A DNA stretch of 64,000 bases, taken from the NCBI RefSeq assembly GCF_045038405.1, contig NZ_CP173660.1, positions 806,001 through 870,000 on the forward strand. Reading direction: 5' to 3'. Position numbers and translations under genes: made by a program. The notes beneath the pieces are model-generated. The model saw nothing but the letters and a program-made list of their open reading frames with translations. It did not search any database and was not told the origin of the DNA. Position 1 is the first letter of the stretch. Every line of letters begins with the position of its first letter. This document shows positions 26,123-33,844 of the stretch, one piece after another. The stretch is from Sellimonas caecigallum. GTDB lineage: Bacteria > Bacillota > Clostridia > Lachnospirales > Lachnospiraceae.

Positions 26123-27238
26123 ATGAGCAAAGCATTTGGTATTATAAATTTTGCCGGAAATCATATTACCGTAGACGGACTCCACGAGTATCGTCCGATC
26201 GGAGCATTTTCTTTTCTTGGAAGATACCGGGTTATCGATTTCCCTATCTCCAATATGAGCAACAGCGGAATTGACCAAATCCAGGTGTATATCCGCCGGA
26301 AACCGCGCTCTCTGATCGAACACCTCGGTACCGGCCGTCACTACAATATCAACTCCAAGCGCGGAAAACTGATTCCTCTTTTCTCTGAGACGAATGCAGA
26401 AAACAATATCTATAACACAGATATTTCCGCATATGTGGAAAACCTTGATTATATCGAGGAAGCTACATACCCATACGTAGTGATCGCTCCAAGCTATATG
26501 GTGTACTCAGCCGATTTCAGCACTCTTCTTCAGACTCATATTGAGTCCGGCGCCGACATTACGATGCTTTATCATAGCGTTGACAATGCAAAGGAAGAAT
26601 TTCTCAACTGTGATATTCTAAACCTGAATAAACAAAAAGGGGTCCTTTCCATCGAACACAATAAGGGAAGCGCAAAAAACCGCAACATCTTCATGGATAC
26701 ATACATCATGTCCAAGGATCTTTTCCTGGATCTGATCAAGAAGGCACGGAAGCTTTCTTCCACATACACCCTCTCCCAGGTCGTCAACTACGAATGCGAG
26801 GAGCTTGATATCCGCGGTGTTGCACACCATGGTTACTTTGCAGCCATCACTGACTTTAAGAGTTATTTCGACGCCAACCTTTCTCTTCTGAATCTGAAAA
26901 CAGCTATGGGACTCTTTAACAGCGACTGGCCAATTTATACAAGAACAAATGATTCTTGCCCGACACAGTATTTTGAGACAGCCAATGTAAAGAACTCCTA
27001 CGTTTCTAACGGGTGTCTTATCGAAGGTACGGTGGAAAATTCTGTAATCGGACGCGGATGTGTCATCAAAAAGGATGCTGTAGTTAAAAACTCTATCCTT
27101 CTTCCAGGTACATCCATCGACAAAGATGTTCATGTTGAAAACTTTGTAATAGATAAATACGCAAAGATCGTGCATACTTCCGAGGTAGTCGCATCCCCGG
27201 AAAAACCTGGATATATCCGCCGTCACGACACAATTTAA
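26123..27238 (+). CDS. glgD: Glucose-1-phosphate adenylyltransferase, GlgD subunit
   Basis: A 371-residue relative of GlgC. It starts MSKAFGIINFAGNHITVDGL and lacks the GGxGTRL pyrophosphorylase loop, consistent with the largely regulatory role reported for GlgD in Bacillus-type complexes. The C-terminal hexapeptide-like region begins near residue 280. It follows glgC by two bases and is ended by a strong terminator. No other glycogen genes are next to it. Confidence 0.94.
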   Translation: MSKAFGIINFAGNHITVDGLHEYRPIGAFSFLGRYRVIDFPISNMSNSGIDQIQVYIRRKPRSLIEHLGTGRHYNINSKRGKLIPLFSETNAENNIYNTDISAYVENLDYIEEATYPYVVIAPSYMVYSADFSTLLQTHIESGADITMLYHSVDNAKEEFLNCDILNLNKQKGVLSIEHNKGSAKNRNIFMDTYIMSKDLFLDLIKKARKLSSTYTLSQVVNYECEELDIRGVAHHGYFAAITDFKSYFDANLSLLNLKTAMGLFNSDWPIYTRTNDSCPTQYFETANVKNSYVSNGCLIEGTVENSVIGRGCVIKKDAVVKNSILLPGTSIDKDVHVENFVIDKYAKIVHTSEVVASPEKPGYIRRHDTI

Positions 27239-27253
27239 AAAATCATGCAATAC

Positions 27254-27290
27254 AAAAGACAGAGACGCTAAAGTCTCTGTCTTTTATATT
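27254..27290. terminator. Bidirectional terminator between glgD and the APC permease
   Basis: A perfect 13-base stem (27254-27266 with 27273-27285) and a 6-base loop; A and T runs on both sides. Confidence 0.92.
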
Positions 27291-27299
27291 AAAGCTGTT

Positions 27300-28715
27300 C
27301 TATGCCCTATTTCTGCTTTTCCGTGCGATGGCCGGCATGATAAGACCAAGTCCAAGAAGGACAAACGGTGTTAAAATATTAAGTGCAAGCTGGAATGGAT
27401 CTTCTGAGTAGATTCCTCCCAGACACGCAAGCGCCGTAAAGAGGAAACACCATCCTCCAAAGAAGATACCAACCTTTTTATTTTTAACAAATCTGTATTC
27501 TGCTGTAAACTTGTCTCCGGCTTTCTTGAGCGCAATGTACGCGGCAAACACCCACAAATACCGAAGCGGCATACATACGGAATTCAACTTCACGAGCCAT
27601 CTGACAAGCGCATCCACATCCTCAATACCAAAAGCAGGGATAATGATCAGAATGCTTACGATAACTGCAACAAGTTTGTGTCCATTTGTGTAAGCGCCGT
27701 ATTTATTCTGTTTGAACAGAGATTTCGGGATGTAATTCTCGTCGGAATTTCCGAGCAGCATACATAGCGGCGCGTCGATAGAAATAACCATAACTGAAAA
27801 CTGTCCCAAAAACTGAGTAATGGCGTACAGGATAACAAAGAGATTTCCTACATTGTAGTAATCGCCAAGCATCTGGAATGCATAGTAAGCACCATTTGTC
27901 ATCAGGTCATCCGGTATGTTGTTGGAATCAAACATCATTCCCATGGAAATGGTTCCCAAGATCGCACACACGGAAACCATGATTGCAAGGGAAATCATTC
28001 CTTTTGAGAAATCCTTTGCAGGATTGTTCATCTTATTTACATAAGGGGAGAATTTTTCACATCCGCCTACTGCAAATACCAAGATAGAAAAGCTCGTAAA
28101 GAACTTCACGTCAAAGGTCGGCATAAACGTATCAAGTGACCACTCAATATCCAGGAGCGGCGCATTGGTAATAGCCGGTGCAGCTACCATCAGGACGATG
28201 TAAAGGATGGACATGATAAACATCGTTGTACCTGCCAGTGTTGAAATCTTCTTCAGCATAGAAACCCCTTTTGATGCAAGGAATAAAGCAAAAAGGAAGA
28301 TCGCCAGACAGATGATCTGCATGACCGTCGTATTCATCTCACTGGCTCTGCTGTCCTGAAACAGCACCCAGCTCGTAGCAATTACTGCAGAATTCGGTTT
28401 CTGTGAAATATACGGCATATGTACGACCCAGTACGTCCAACCCGCATAATAAGCCATTCTAGGTCCTACTGTCTTTGAAATCCAGGAACTTACTCCTCCG
28501 CTCGCATTTTTAAACGCTGAGCCCAGTTCCCCTACCATCAGTGCATACGGCACGAAGTAAATCGCAAAGACAATAATCCATGCAAAAATAGATTTCAGGC
28601 CGCCATATTCAGAGAATCCGTTGATGACATTTCCGAAGCCCCAAACTCCTCCAAATGCCATGAACGCGAGGCTGTACCACATAATTCTCTTGTCATTCTT
28701 TTGTTGTTGTTCCAT
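27300..28715 (-). CDS. APC-superfamily amino acid permease (YjeM/GadC-like)
   Basis: A 471-residue membrane protein with about 12 hydrophobic segments. The FGGVWGFGNVINGF stretch in segment 1 resembles the unwound substrate-binding helix of APC transporters of the YjeM/glutamate-GABA antiporter group. ATG 28715 has AAGGAG eight bases upstream; longer frames lack a site. It is a single gene. The upstream leader has a TTTCATGAAA palindrome and a nearby GTTTCA/TGAAAC repeat that might be operators. The substrate is unknown. Confidence 0.85.
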   Translation of the reverse strand: MEQQQKNDKRIMWYSLAFMAFGGVWGFGNVINGFSEYGGLKSIFAWIIVFAIYFVPYALMVGELGSAFKNASGGVSSWISKTVGPRMAYYAGWTYWVVHMPYISQKPNSAVIATSWVLFQDSRASEMNTTVMQIICLAIFLFALFLASKGVSMLKKISTLAGTTMFIMSILYIVLMVAAPAITNAPLLDIEWSLDTFMPTFDVKFFTSFSILVFAVGGCEKFSPYVNKMNNPAKDFSKGMISLAIMVSVCAILGTISMGMMFDSNNIPDDLMTNGAYYAFQMLGDYYNVGNLFVILYAITQFLGQFSVMVISIDAPLCMLLGNSDENYIPKSLFKQNKYGAYTNGHKLVAVIVSILIIIPAFGIEDVDALVRWLVKLNSVCMPLRYLWVFAAYIALKKAGDKFTAEYRFVKNKKVGIFFGGWCFLFTALACLGGIYSEDPFQLALNILTPFVLLGLGLIMPAIARKSRNRA

Positions 28716-29026
28716 AATTTTCTCCTTTTCTAACCCTCGTTTCACATACCATGAAACTATTTTCATGAAACATTTTTCTACCAAAGAATAACATGATACT
28801 TATATAGAAACAACAAATAAATTTACCCACCTGCAAATTTCTACCTTCTGCACAATTTTTCTACTGACAACTTGTAATATATGGCAAGTTGTCTTTTGTG
28901 CAAAAGTCCGAAATTCCCACTAATTGATCTTTCACGTCTCTTGTTATGCCACAAGGTTCAGAAATGTCCTCCTAGTTAAATCCAGCAGCTCCATCGAACC
29001 AAAGACCGGACAAATCTGGTTCTATA
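28716..29026. other. Intergenic region upstream of the APC permease
   Basis: No gene seen in 311 bases. Close to the permease are TTTCATGAAA (about 28764-28773) and GTTTCA...TGAAAC elements. A perfect nine-base inverted repeat GACAACTTG/CAAGTTGTC lies at 28866-28893 with a T-rich stretch on its + strand side. The rest is A/T-rich without an open frame of note. Confidence 0.5.
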
Positions 29027-30070
29027 TTAATGACATACTTTGCATGGACGCGATTTACCACTTTCTGAAATAGTACCACTATAAATATTTTTTGAACGGC
29101 TAAGTGTAGGACAATCAGCAGTTGAGTGATACACCTCGCCGTTTGTTACCCAATATACAGTTCCCCCGGATTGAACTTGTGATTGAGATGATTGCTGGTT
29201 TTCCTGTGCTTCTTGTTGTGCTTGAAGGACTGCCTGTTGCTGCGCTTCTTCTTCGGCTTTTCTCTGAGCTTCCTGCTCAGCTTTCAAACGAGCTTCTTCT
29301 TCCTCCTTTTTCTTGGCTTCCTGTTCAGCTTTCAAACGAGCTTCTTCCGCTTTTTTCTTGGCTTCCTGTTCAGCTTTCAAACGAGCTTCTTCCGCTTCTT
29401 TTTTGGCTTCTTCACGTTTTGCTTCGGCAATCGGGTCAACAACAGTTATTGTTTCCTTGTTGCTTTCAACAGAGTCATTCGCGATAAAAAATATCTCAGC
29501 CGTTCCTTCTTTTTTAAATGTTAATAAAGCTTTACCGTCTTTATATTCCACAGATGCGATATCGTTATCTGAAATTTCGAGAGAGGTTATTTCGGCATTA
29601 TCTGGCATGTAATCTAAATCAAGATATACCTCATCAGAAATCTCAAATTGATTTTCCTCCCAATTTACATCCAGCTTCTGTAAATCAGGAGTAGATGGAA
29701 AAGCAAGCATTATTATGAAAGATATTATTGTAATAATACCAAAAACGAGGATTCTCTTCCTCTTTTTACGTTTATCAGGACTTTTCTTAACTGCAAAGAA
29801 TATAGTCACAATTAGTCCAGGTATCCAAAGAAAAGGAGTGAACAATAATGCAACACAAATAAGTAAAAAATATAAAAAATACATTAAGCAACCACGATTT
29901 TTATGATTATGATCATCTCCTCCCTCCGAATTGGATATGTGAGAGCTTTCTGAAGAGTAATTCTCAGACTCAACGCCCACAAACTCTTGCTCAGATTCCT
30001 TCCCTTCTCTTTCAACATAACTTAGACCTGTGCCAGGAATTCCAAAACTTTTTCTGAATCTCCAACCCAT
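29027..30070 (-). CDS. Membrane protein with DUF4236-like N-terminus, Ala/Glu/Lys coiled coil and C-terminal YHxxxC...CxxC domain
   Basis: A 347-residue composite protein of unknown function. Residues 1-18 (MGWRFRKSFGIPGTGLSYV) look like a shortened DUF4236 motif. Two membrane-spanning stretches follow (about 60-90 and 107-124), then a region with a weak bacterial Ig-like pattern (125-215). Next come 15- to 16-residue repeats rich in Glu-Ala-Arg-Leu-Lys that form a charged coiled coil (about 218-275). The C-terminus, with Cys and His in a VYHSTADCPTL...PCKVC pattern, resembles a small metal-binding domain at the end of many Firmicute exported proteins. It lies next to a tRNA cluster. Confidence 0.7.
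   Translation of the reverse strand: MGWRFRKSFGIPGTGLSYVEREGKESEQEFVGVESENYSSESSHISNSEGGDDHNHKNRGCLMYFLYFLLICVALLFTPFLWIPGLIVTIFFAVKKSPDKRKKRKRILVFGIITIISFIIMLAFPSTPDLQKLDVNWEENQFEISDEVYLDLDYMPDNAEITSLEISDNDIASVEYKDGKALLTFKKEGTAEIFFIANDSVESNKETITVVDPIAEAKREEAKKEAEEARLKAEQEAKKKAEEARLKAEQEAKKKEEEEARLKAEQEAQRKAEEEAQQQAVLQAQQEAQENQQSSQSQVQSGGTVYWVTNGEVYHSTADCPTLSRSKNIYSGTISESGKSRPCKVCH
29267..29410 (-). repeat. Tandem 45/48-base coding repeat
   Basis: Three to four near-identical copies of a unit containing CTTTCAAACGAGCTTCTTC begin at about 29281, 29329 and 29374 (spacing 48 then 45 bases). They encode the coiled-coil segment. High identity at the DNA level suggests recent expansion or gene conversion, so the copy number may vary between strains. 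Confidence 0.85.
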
Positions 30071-30104
30071 ATTTCATCTCTCTTTCCAACAACCTCAAAC
30101 ATAT

Positions 30105-30128
30105 ATATAAACGCCGCAGCGTTTATAT
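30105..30128. repeat. Perfect inverted repeat upstream of the coiled-coil gene
   Basis: ATATAAACGC-CGCA-GCGTTTATAT, followed on the + strand by CATTTTTT. It looks like a terminator for the + strand, but no + strand gene ends here. On the minus strand it lies 35 bases upstream of the coiled-coil gene and may be part of its control region. Confidence 0.5.
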
Positions 30129-30224
30129 CATTTTTTCTGCCACAAACCGCGGCATAAAATAAATCACATATTTCCAAGAAGTATGATATTGTATCATCTT
30201 CATTCCCTAATATGTCCTTTACAT

Positions 30225-30279
30225 AGAGAAATGGCGGAAAACCTTGATTTGCCTAAGTTTTTCCGCCATGTTTATCTCT
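30225..30279 (-). terminator. Terminator at the end of the tRNA cluster
   Basis: An 11-base stem ATGGCGGAAAA (30231-30241) with TTTTCCGCCAT (30259-30269), extended by AGAGA/TCTCT, lies about 30 bases past tRNA-Leu(TAG). The T-rich tail on the minus strand is short (TTCTCT). Confidence 0.65.
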
Positions 30280-30296
30280 CATATTCCGTTCAAAAA

Positions 30297-30377
30297 TGCG
30301 GATGACAGGAATCGAACCTGCACGTCGGAGACACCAGATCCTAAGTCTGGCGCGTCTGCCAGTTCCGCCACATCCGC
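30297..30377 (-). tRNA. tRNA-Leu (anticodon TAG)
   Basis: Minus-strand class II tRNA with acceptor GCGGATG/CATCCGC and discriminator A. The anticodon loop CTTAGGA between CCAGA and TCTGG gives TAG. It has a long variable arm. It lies downstream of an internal terminator (30435-30465), so it is probably made at a lower level or by read-through. Confidence 0.93.
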
Positions 30378-30434
30378 TTACTATATATTGCCGAGGAACC
30401 TTGCGGCTGCTCCGCCTGAATTCTTCGGTCAGAC

Positions 30435-30465
30435 AAAAAATCAGACAAGCTTACAGCTTGTCTGA
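30435..30465 (-). terminator. Internal terminator of the tRNA cluster
   Basis: A perfect 10-base stem TCAGACAAGC (30441-30450) with GCTTGTCTGA (30456-30465), a 5-base loop and six T on the minus strand (30435-30440). It sits between tRNA-Lys and tRNA-Leu. Confidence 0.85.
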
Positions 30466-30467
30466 AA

Positions 30468-30540
30468 TGAAGCATCGGGGATTCGAACCCCGGACAACTT
30501 GATTAAAAGTCAAGTGCTCTACCGACTGAGCTAATGCTCC
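30468..30540 (-). tRNA. tRNA-Lys (anticodon TTT)
   Basis: The acceptor stem GGAGCAT/ATGCTTC contains one G-T pair; discriminator A. The anticodon loop CTTTTAA between CTTGA and TCAAG gives TTT. CCA is not encoded. Confidence 0.94.
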
Positions 30541-30559
30541 ATATACATTAAAATTAACC

Positions 30560-30630
30560 TGGGCTAGTTGGATTCGAACCAACGAATGCAGGAGTCAAAG
30601 TCCTGTGCCTTACCGCTTGGCGATAGCCCA
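30560..30630 (-). tRNA. tRNA-Gln (anticodon TTG)
   Basis: Begins TGGGCTA, as glutamine tRNAs do, and ends TAGCCCA. The anticodon loop CTTTGAC between CAGGA and TCCTG gives TTG. A CCCAATA/TATTGGG hairpin in the spacer to tRNA-His overlaps its 5' end and may guide processing. Confidence 0.94.
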
Positions 30631-30651
30631 ATAGCCCTTTATTGGGTCCAG

Positions 30652-30726
30652 GGTGGATACAGGGATTCGAACCCTGGGCCTCCAGAGCCACAATCTGGCG
30701 CGCTAACCAACTGCGCTATACCCACC
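30652..30726 (-). tRNA. tRNA-His (anticodon GTG)
   Basis: The acceptor has the extra 5' G (GGTGGGTA pairing with TATCCACC). The anticodon loop TTGTGGC between CCAGA and TCTGG gives GTG. Confidence 0.94.
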
Positions 30727-30730
30727 ATAA

Positions 30731-30804
30731 CGTGCCTGCGGGGATTCGAACCCAGGACCTACGGCTTAGAAGGCCGTTGCTCTATCCAGCTGAGCTACAG
30801 ACAC
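30731..30804 (-). tRNA. tRNA-Arg (anticodon TCT)
   Basis: Acceptor GTGTCTG/CAGGCAC with discriminator G. The anticodon loop CTTCTAA between ACGGC and GCCGT gives TCT, reading AGA/AGG codons. Confidence 0.94.
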
Positions 30805-30832
30805 ATATCTTAAAGCCAAAAGGCTTTAAGAA

Positions 30833-30903
30833 AGCGGGTGATGGGAATCGAACCCACGTATCCAGCTTGGAAGGCTGGTGTTCTACCATTGAACTACACC
30901 CGC
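30833..30903 (-). tRNA. tRNA-Gly (anticodon TCC)
   Basis: Acceptor GCGGGTG/CACCCGC with discriminator T. The anticodon loop CTTCCAA between CCAGC and GCTGG gives TCC. A CTTAAAGCC/GGCTTTAAG hairpin fills the spacer to tRNA-Arg. Confidence 0.94.
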
Positions 30904-30934
30904 AGATCAAATATTCAATTCTTTCCTCATAGAA

Positions 30935-31009
30935 TCGGGGTGACAGGATTCGAACCTGCGGCCTCCTGGTCCCAAACCAGGCGCTCTAGCCAAGCTGAGC
31001 CACACCCCG
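30935..31009 (-). tRNA. tRNA-Pro (anticodon TGG)
   Basis: Acceptor CGGGGTG/CACCCCG with discriminator A. The anticodon loop TTTGGGA between CCTGG and CCAGG gives TGG. It is the first gene of the seven-tRNA cluster. Confidence 0.94.
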
Positions 31010-31053
31010 TAGCTTTTGTCGGCCAGCACTCGTTTTCCCTGACGACAAAAGTT

Positions 31054-31082
31054 ATTATATATGAATTGATGATTTTTGTCAA
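31054..31082 (-). promoter_or_regulatory. Promoter of the tRNA cluster
   Basis: Perfect consensus on the minus strand: TTGACA (31077-31082), 17 bases, TATAAT (31054-31059), 44 bases upstream of tRNA-Pro. This is the strongest promoter in the window, as expected for stable RNA. It lies directly past the end of the phosphodiesterase gene. Confidence 0.93.
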
Positions 31083-31100
31083 CTCATTTTTTTCATTTTT

Positions 31101-31598
31101 TTATTTTTTTTTGATATACTTAATTTCCCCGGAAATTTTACCATTTTCGTCGATCTCCAGAATAATATAACTCGGCAGTCTGCCCTCCTGTCTCGGGTAT
31201 GTCAGACTCCCGGGATTCATGACAGCCATATCTCTTCCGATTTCCAGATACGGTACATGTGTATGTCCAAAGATAATGATATCCGCGTTCCGTTCCCTCG
31301 CTTCCCGGATCAGATGTTCCAGAGTCATGGATACATAAAACTGATGCCCGTGAGCCATAAAAACTTTGTGGGTTCCAATCTGTATTTCCACCGACATCGG
31401 AGCTTTCCCATAGAAGTCATTGTTTCCTGATACAATGTACGCCGGGCAGCCGGATCCATATTCAATCTCAAATTCTCTTCCTTCGACATCTCCGGCATGA
31501 AACAGATAGTCGAAAGGCTTTTCCCTCTCCAACGCCTTTTCAAAATTTGCATGCATTTTGTGCGTATCGCTGACGACAAGAATTTTTGTCTTTTTCAT
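31101..31598 (-). CDS. YfcE/MJ0936-family metallophosphoesterase
   Basis: A 165-residue calcineurin-type phosphodiesterase. All metal-binding motifs are in order: VVSDTH near residue 8, GDVEG near 37, SGNND near 57, and FGHTHVP near 110. This family hydrolyses phosphodiesters with Mn2+ in vitro; the natural substrate is unknown. It starts four bases after rdgB ends and is the last gene of the methylase-rdgB-phosphodiesterase operon. Confidence 0.92.
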   Translation of the reverse strand: MKKTKILVVSDTHKMHANFEKALEREKPFDYLFHAGDVEGREFEIEYGSGCPAYIVSGNNDFYGKAPMSVEIQIGTHKVFMAHGHQFYVSMTLEHLIREARERNADIIIFGHTHVPYLEIGRDMAVMNPGSLTYPRQEGRLPSYIILEIDENGKISGEIKYIKKK

Positions 31599-31602
31599 CG
31601 TC

Positions 31603-32196
31603 TTATTTCTCCTCCATGATCTGGCGCATCAAACGCAGACCTTTTCCTCTGTGACTGATGGCATTTTTCTGTTCCGGGGTTAGTTCCGCCGTAGAGCAGC
31701 CATATTCCGGAACAAAAAAGATCGGGTCGTATCCAAATCCGTGTTCTCCTCTGATCTCATGCCCAATATAGCCTTCGATTGTCGCGCGAACTGCTTCTTT
31801 CTCCCCATTAGGAAAAACTGCAGCGATAGCGCATACAAACCTTGCCGTCCGTTTCTCATCCGGCACTCCTTCAAGCCGTCTCAAAAGTTCCTTGTTTTTG
31901 ATATCATAAGAAGTATCTTCCCCCATATAACGGGCAGAATATACTCCAGGCTCTTTATTCAGATAATCGATCTCAAGTCCGGAATCATCCGCCAGAATAA
32001 TGTCATCCGGCAAATATTTTGCAACAGTTTCCGCTTTGATCATGGCGTTCTCTTCAAATGTTTTCCCATCTTCCATAATATCCGGATCCACTCCCGCTTC
32101 TTTCATGGACAGGATCTCCATCCCGAGATCCGACAAAATCATACGGATTTCTTTCATCTTATCGGCATTTCCGGTAGCAAATACAATTCTCTTCAT
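31603..32196 (-). CDS. rdgB: XTP/dITP diphosphatase (RdgB/HAM1 family)
   Basis: Removes non-canonical purine nucleotides (ITP, XTP and their deoxy forms) from the pool. The 197-residue protein begins MKRIVFATGNADKMKE and has the catalytic loop LADDSGLEID and SHRGKGLRLM near the end. GGAAC is the ribosome site before the ATG 32196; a longer frame to 32268 overlaps the methylase gene. The gap to the methylase is 34 bases. Confidence 0.95.
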   Translation of the reverse strand: MKRIVFATGNADKMKEIRMILSDLGMEILSMKEAGVDPDIMEDGKTFEENAMIKAETVAKYLPDDIILADDSGLEIDYLNKEPGVYSARYMGEDTSYDIKNKELLRRLEGVPDEKRTARFVCAIAAVFPNGEKEAVRATIEGYIGHEIRGEHGFGYDPIFFVPEYGCSTAELTPEQKNAISHRGKGLRLMRQIMEEK

Positions 32197-32230
32197 GTAT
32201 GTTCCTTCTTTCTTCAAACAAATATATTTT

Positions 32231-33382
32231 CTATTCCGGTCTCTTTCTCTTCGGCGGCTTCCCGCCAAGAAACTGGTAGAAATAGGTTTTCAGCATACCG
32301 TTATATATCTTTCTGTTCTTATCCGCTTTTTTCCCAAACCACCTTTCTGCTTCATCATAACTTGTGATCATGTACGCAGACCATTCTTTTAGTTTTCGGT
32401 AACTTTCTCCAAAATCTCGGTAAATGGCCGGCAATGTTTCTTTTTCTTCCAATCTCTCTCCGTACGGAGGGTTGGTAATGATAAAACCGTAAGGTTTTGG
32501 ATGACTTAAATCTTTTACTTCTCTTTGCTGAAAATGAATGAGATGATCGACTCCTGCCATCTCTGCATTCTTCCGCGCGATCCGTATCACAGAAGCGTCC
32601 GCATCATATCCTTGGATATCGACCTGAATATCATCCTGGACAAGGTCATTTGCCTCGTTGATAGCCTCGTACCAACACTTCCTGTCCACCAGGTTTTTCC
32701 AGTTCTCAGCCGTAAATTCCCGATTCATCCCCGGAGCAATGTTGGCCGCCATCATTGCCGCCTCGATAGGAAATGTCCCGCTTCCGCAAAACGGGTCTAC
32801 CAGTATCCTGTCTTTTTTCCAAGGGGTAAGCATGATCAATGCAGCCGCCAGTGTCTCAGATATCGGCGCTTTTCCAGATGCCGGCCGATACCCTCTCTTG
32901 TGGAGCGATTCCCCGGATGTATCGATTCCTACTGTTACCACATCTTTTTTCAAAAATACACGCAAAGGATAGGACTCTCCGCTTTCCGAAAACCACTGGA
33001 CATGATATTTCTCCCGCAGACGCTCTACCATTGCTTTCTTCATGACAGACTGAATGTCCGACGGACTAAACAGCTTGCTTTTTACCGAAGCCGCCTTTGC
33101 CACCCAGAACTTCCCATCTTGGGGGATAAAAAATTCCCACGGAATATTCTTTGTCCCTTGAAACAGTTCTTCAAATGTCCTTGCCTCAAACTGTCCCGCC
33201 TTCAAGAGTACTCTCTCCGCTGTCCTCAGAAAAATATTGGCTCTGCAGAGCGCCATCTCATCCCCGTAGAATGAGACTCTGCCGTCTTCCACCTGCGCGA
33301 TCTCATAGCCCAGGTCTGTGATCTCTCTTTTCAAAACTGCCTCAAGCCCAAAATGACACGGTACAATATATTCCATCTGCAT
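32231..33382 (-). CDS. THUMP-domain class I SAM-dependent RNA methyltransferase (RlmL/YpsC-like)
   Basis: A 383-residue enzyme. The order is a ferredoxin-like/THUMP RNA-binding domain (about 1-155), then a Rossmann methyltransferase domain. This has DPFCGSGTFPIEAAMMA near residue 198 and the catalytic ITNPPYGERL near 300, which marks N2-guanine methylation, probably of 23S rRNA (the RlmL N-terminal half). A GAGGAG site lies 13 bases before the ATG at 33382; a second ATG two codons on is also possible. First gene of a three-gene operon. Confidence 0.92.
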   Translation of the reverse strand: MQMEYIVPCHFGLEAVLKREITDLGYEIAQVEDGRVSFYGDEMALCRANIFLRTAERVLLKAGQFEARTFEELFQGTKNIPWEFFIPQDGKFWVAKAASVKSKLFSPSDIQSVMKKAMVERLREKYHVQWFSESGESYPLRVFLKKDVVTVGIDTSGESLHKRGYRPASGKAPISETLAAALIMLTPWKKDRILVDPFCGSGTFPIEAAMMAANIAPGMNREFTAENWKNLVDRKCWYEAINEANDLVQDDIQVDIQGYDADASVIRIARKNAEMAGVDHLIHFQQREVKDLSHPKPYGFIITNPPYGERLEEKETLPAIYRDFGESYRKLKEWSAYMITSYDEAERWFGKKADKNRKIYNGMLKTYFYQFLGGKPPKRKRPE

Positions 33383-33417
33383 ACTTTGCTTTCTTCTCCT
33401 CTATTCATTCTTTCTCT

Positions 33418-33446
33418 ATCTTACGTTCTGTCGGAAGACTTGTCAA
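33418..33446 (-). promoter_or_regulatory. Promoter of the methylase-rdgB-phosphodiesterase operon
   Basis: Minus strand: TTGACA (33441-33446), 17 bases, TAAGAT (33418-33423), about 35 bases before the start codon. Confidence 0.7.
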
Positions 33447-33468
33447 CCCGAACTCGGATAGGAAGATA

Positions 33469-33515
33469 CAAAAAGGCTCCACTGTTTTCGGAGCCCGAAA
33501 CAGTGAAGCCTTTCT
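33469..33515 (-). terminator. Terminator of the Asn-rich gene
   Basis: A long imperfect stem AAAGGCTTCACTGTTTCGG with CCGAAAACAGTGGAGCCTTT (minus reading), followed by T, starts about 30 bases past the stop codon. Confidence 0.85.
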
Positions 33516-33543
33516 TTATCCGATATTTTTTGCCCGAATCGGA

Positions 33544-33780
33544 TTAATAGTTGCTGTTGTTATAGTCGCTATAGTTTTTATGGCAGTCAGATGTTTTGTT
33601 TGTAGATTTGTTGGATGTTTTATTTTTGGACGCATTTCTTGTCGCATTTTCAGATGCCTTATTCTTGTTTCTTGTCTGCTCATCCGCATAAGAAGAGTAA
33701 GAAGCACCGTAAGCATTGCTTTCTGTTTTATTTTTGTTCATGTTGTTCATATTGTTGGAATTATTATAATTCTTTGCCAT
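33544..33780 (-). CDS. Small Asn/Lys/Ser/Tyr-rich protein, possibly a forespore protein
   Basis: A 78-residue, very hydrophilic protein of low complexity (MAKNYNNSNNMNNMNKNKTE at the start, Asn/Lys/Thr-rich throughout, one Cys). I place the start at 33780: AGGAGG is eight bases away, against only two from the ATG at 33786. It stands alone between its promoter and a good terminator. The upstream region carries a good sigma-G-like promoter, so expression in the developing spore is likely. The make-up recalls gamma-type small acid-soluble spore proteins, but the (T)EFASET protease site of that family is not present. Not assigned to a family. Confidence 0.65.
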   Translation of the reverse strand: MAKNYNNSNNMNNMNKNKTESNAYGASYSSYADEQTRNKNKASENATRNASKNKTSNKSTNKTSDCHKNYSDYNNSNY

Positions 33781-33815
33781 TTCCATGTCCTCCTTGTTGA
33801 TTTATGGTACACTGT

Positions 33816-33844
33816 TATTATGTCAGACAGGGCTTTTTTTATTC
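33816..33844 (-). promoter_or_regulatory. Sigma-G-like promoter of the Asn-rich gene
   Basis: On the minus strand GAATA (33840-33844), 17 bases, CATAATA (33816-33822) match the Bacillus sigma-G consensus (gHATR, 17-18 bases, CATnnTA). There is no vegetative -35/-10 pair. The start codon is about 35 bases downstream. Confidence 0.55.

Noticed and set aside
29267..29410. Regularly spaced repeats that could suggest a CRISPR array
   Set aside because: Units are contiguous with no unique spacers, in frame and encode a coiled coil.
28716..30296. An integrated element with an attachment site at tRNA-Leu(TAG)
   Set aside because: No integrase and no second copy of the tRNA 3' end was found near the coiled-coil gene.
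30244..30932. Several short open frames on the + strand across the tRNA cluster
   Set aside because: They are translated tRNA complements (repeated GFEPRT/NRTHV patterns), a well-known false-positive class.
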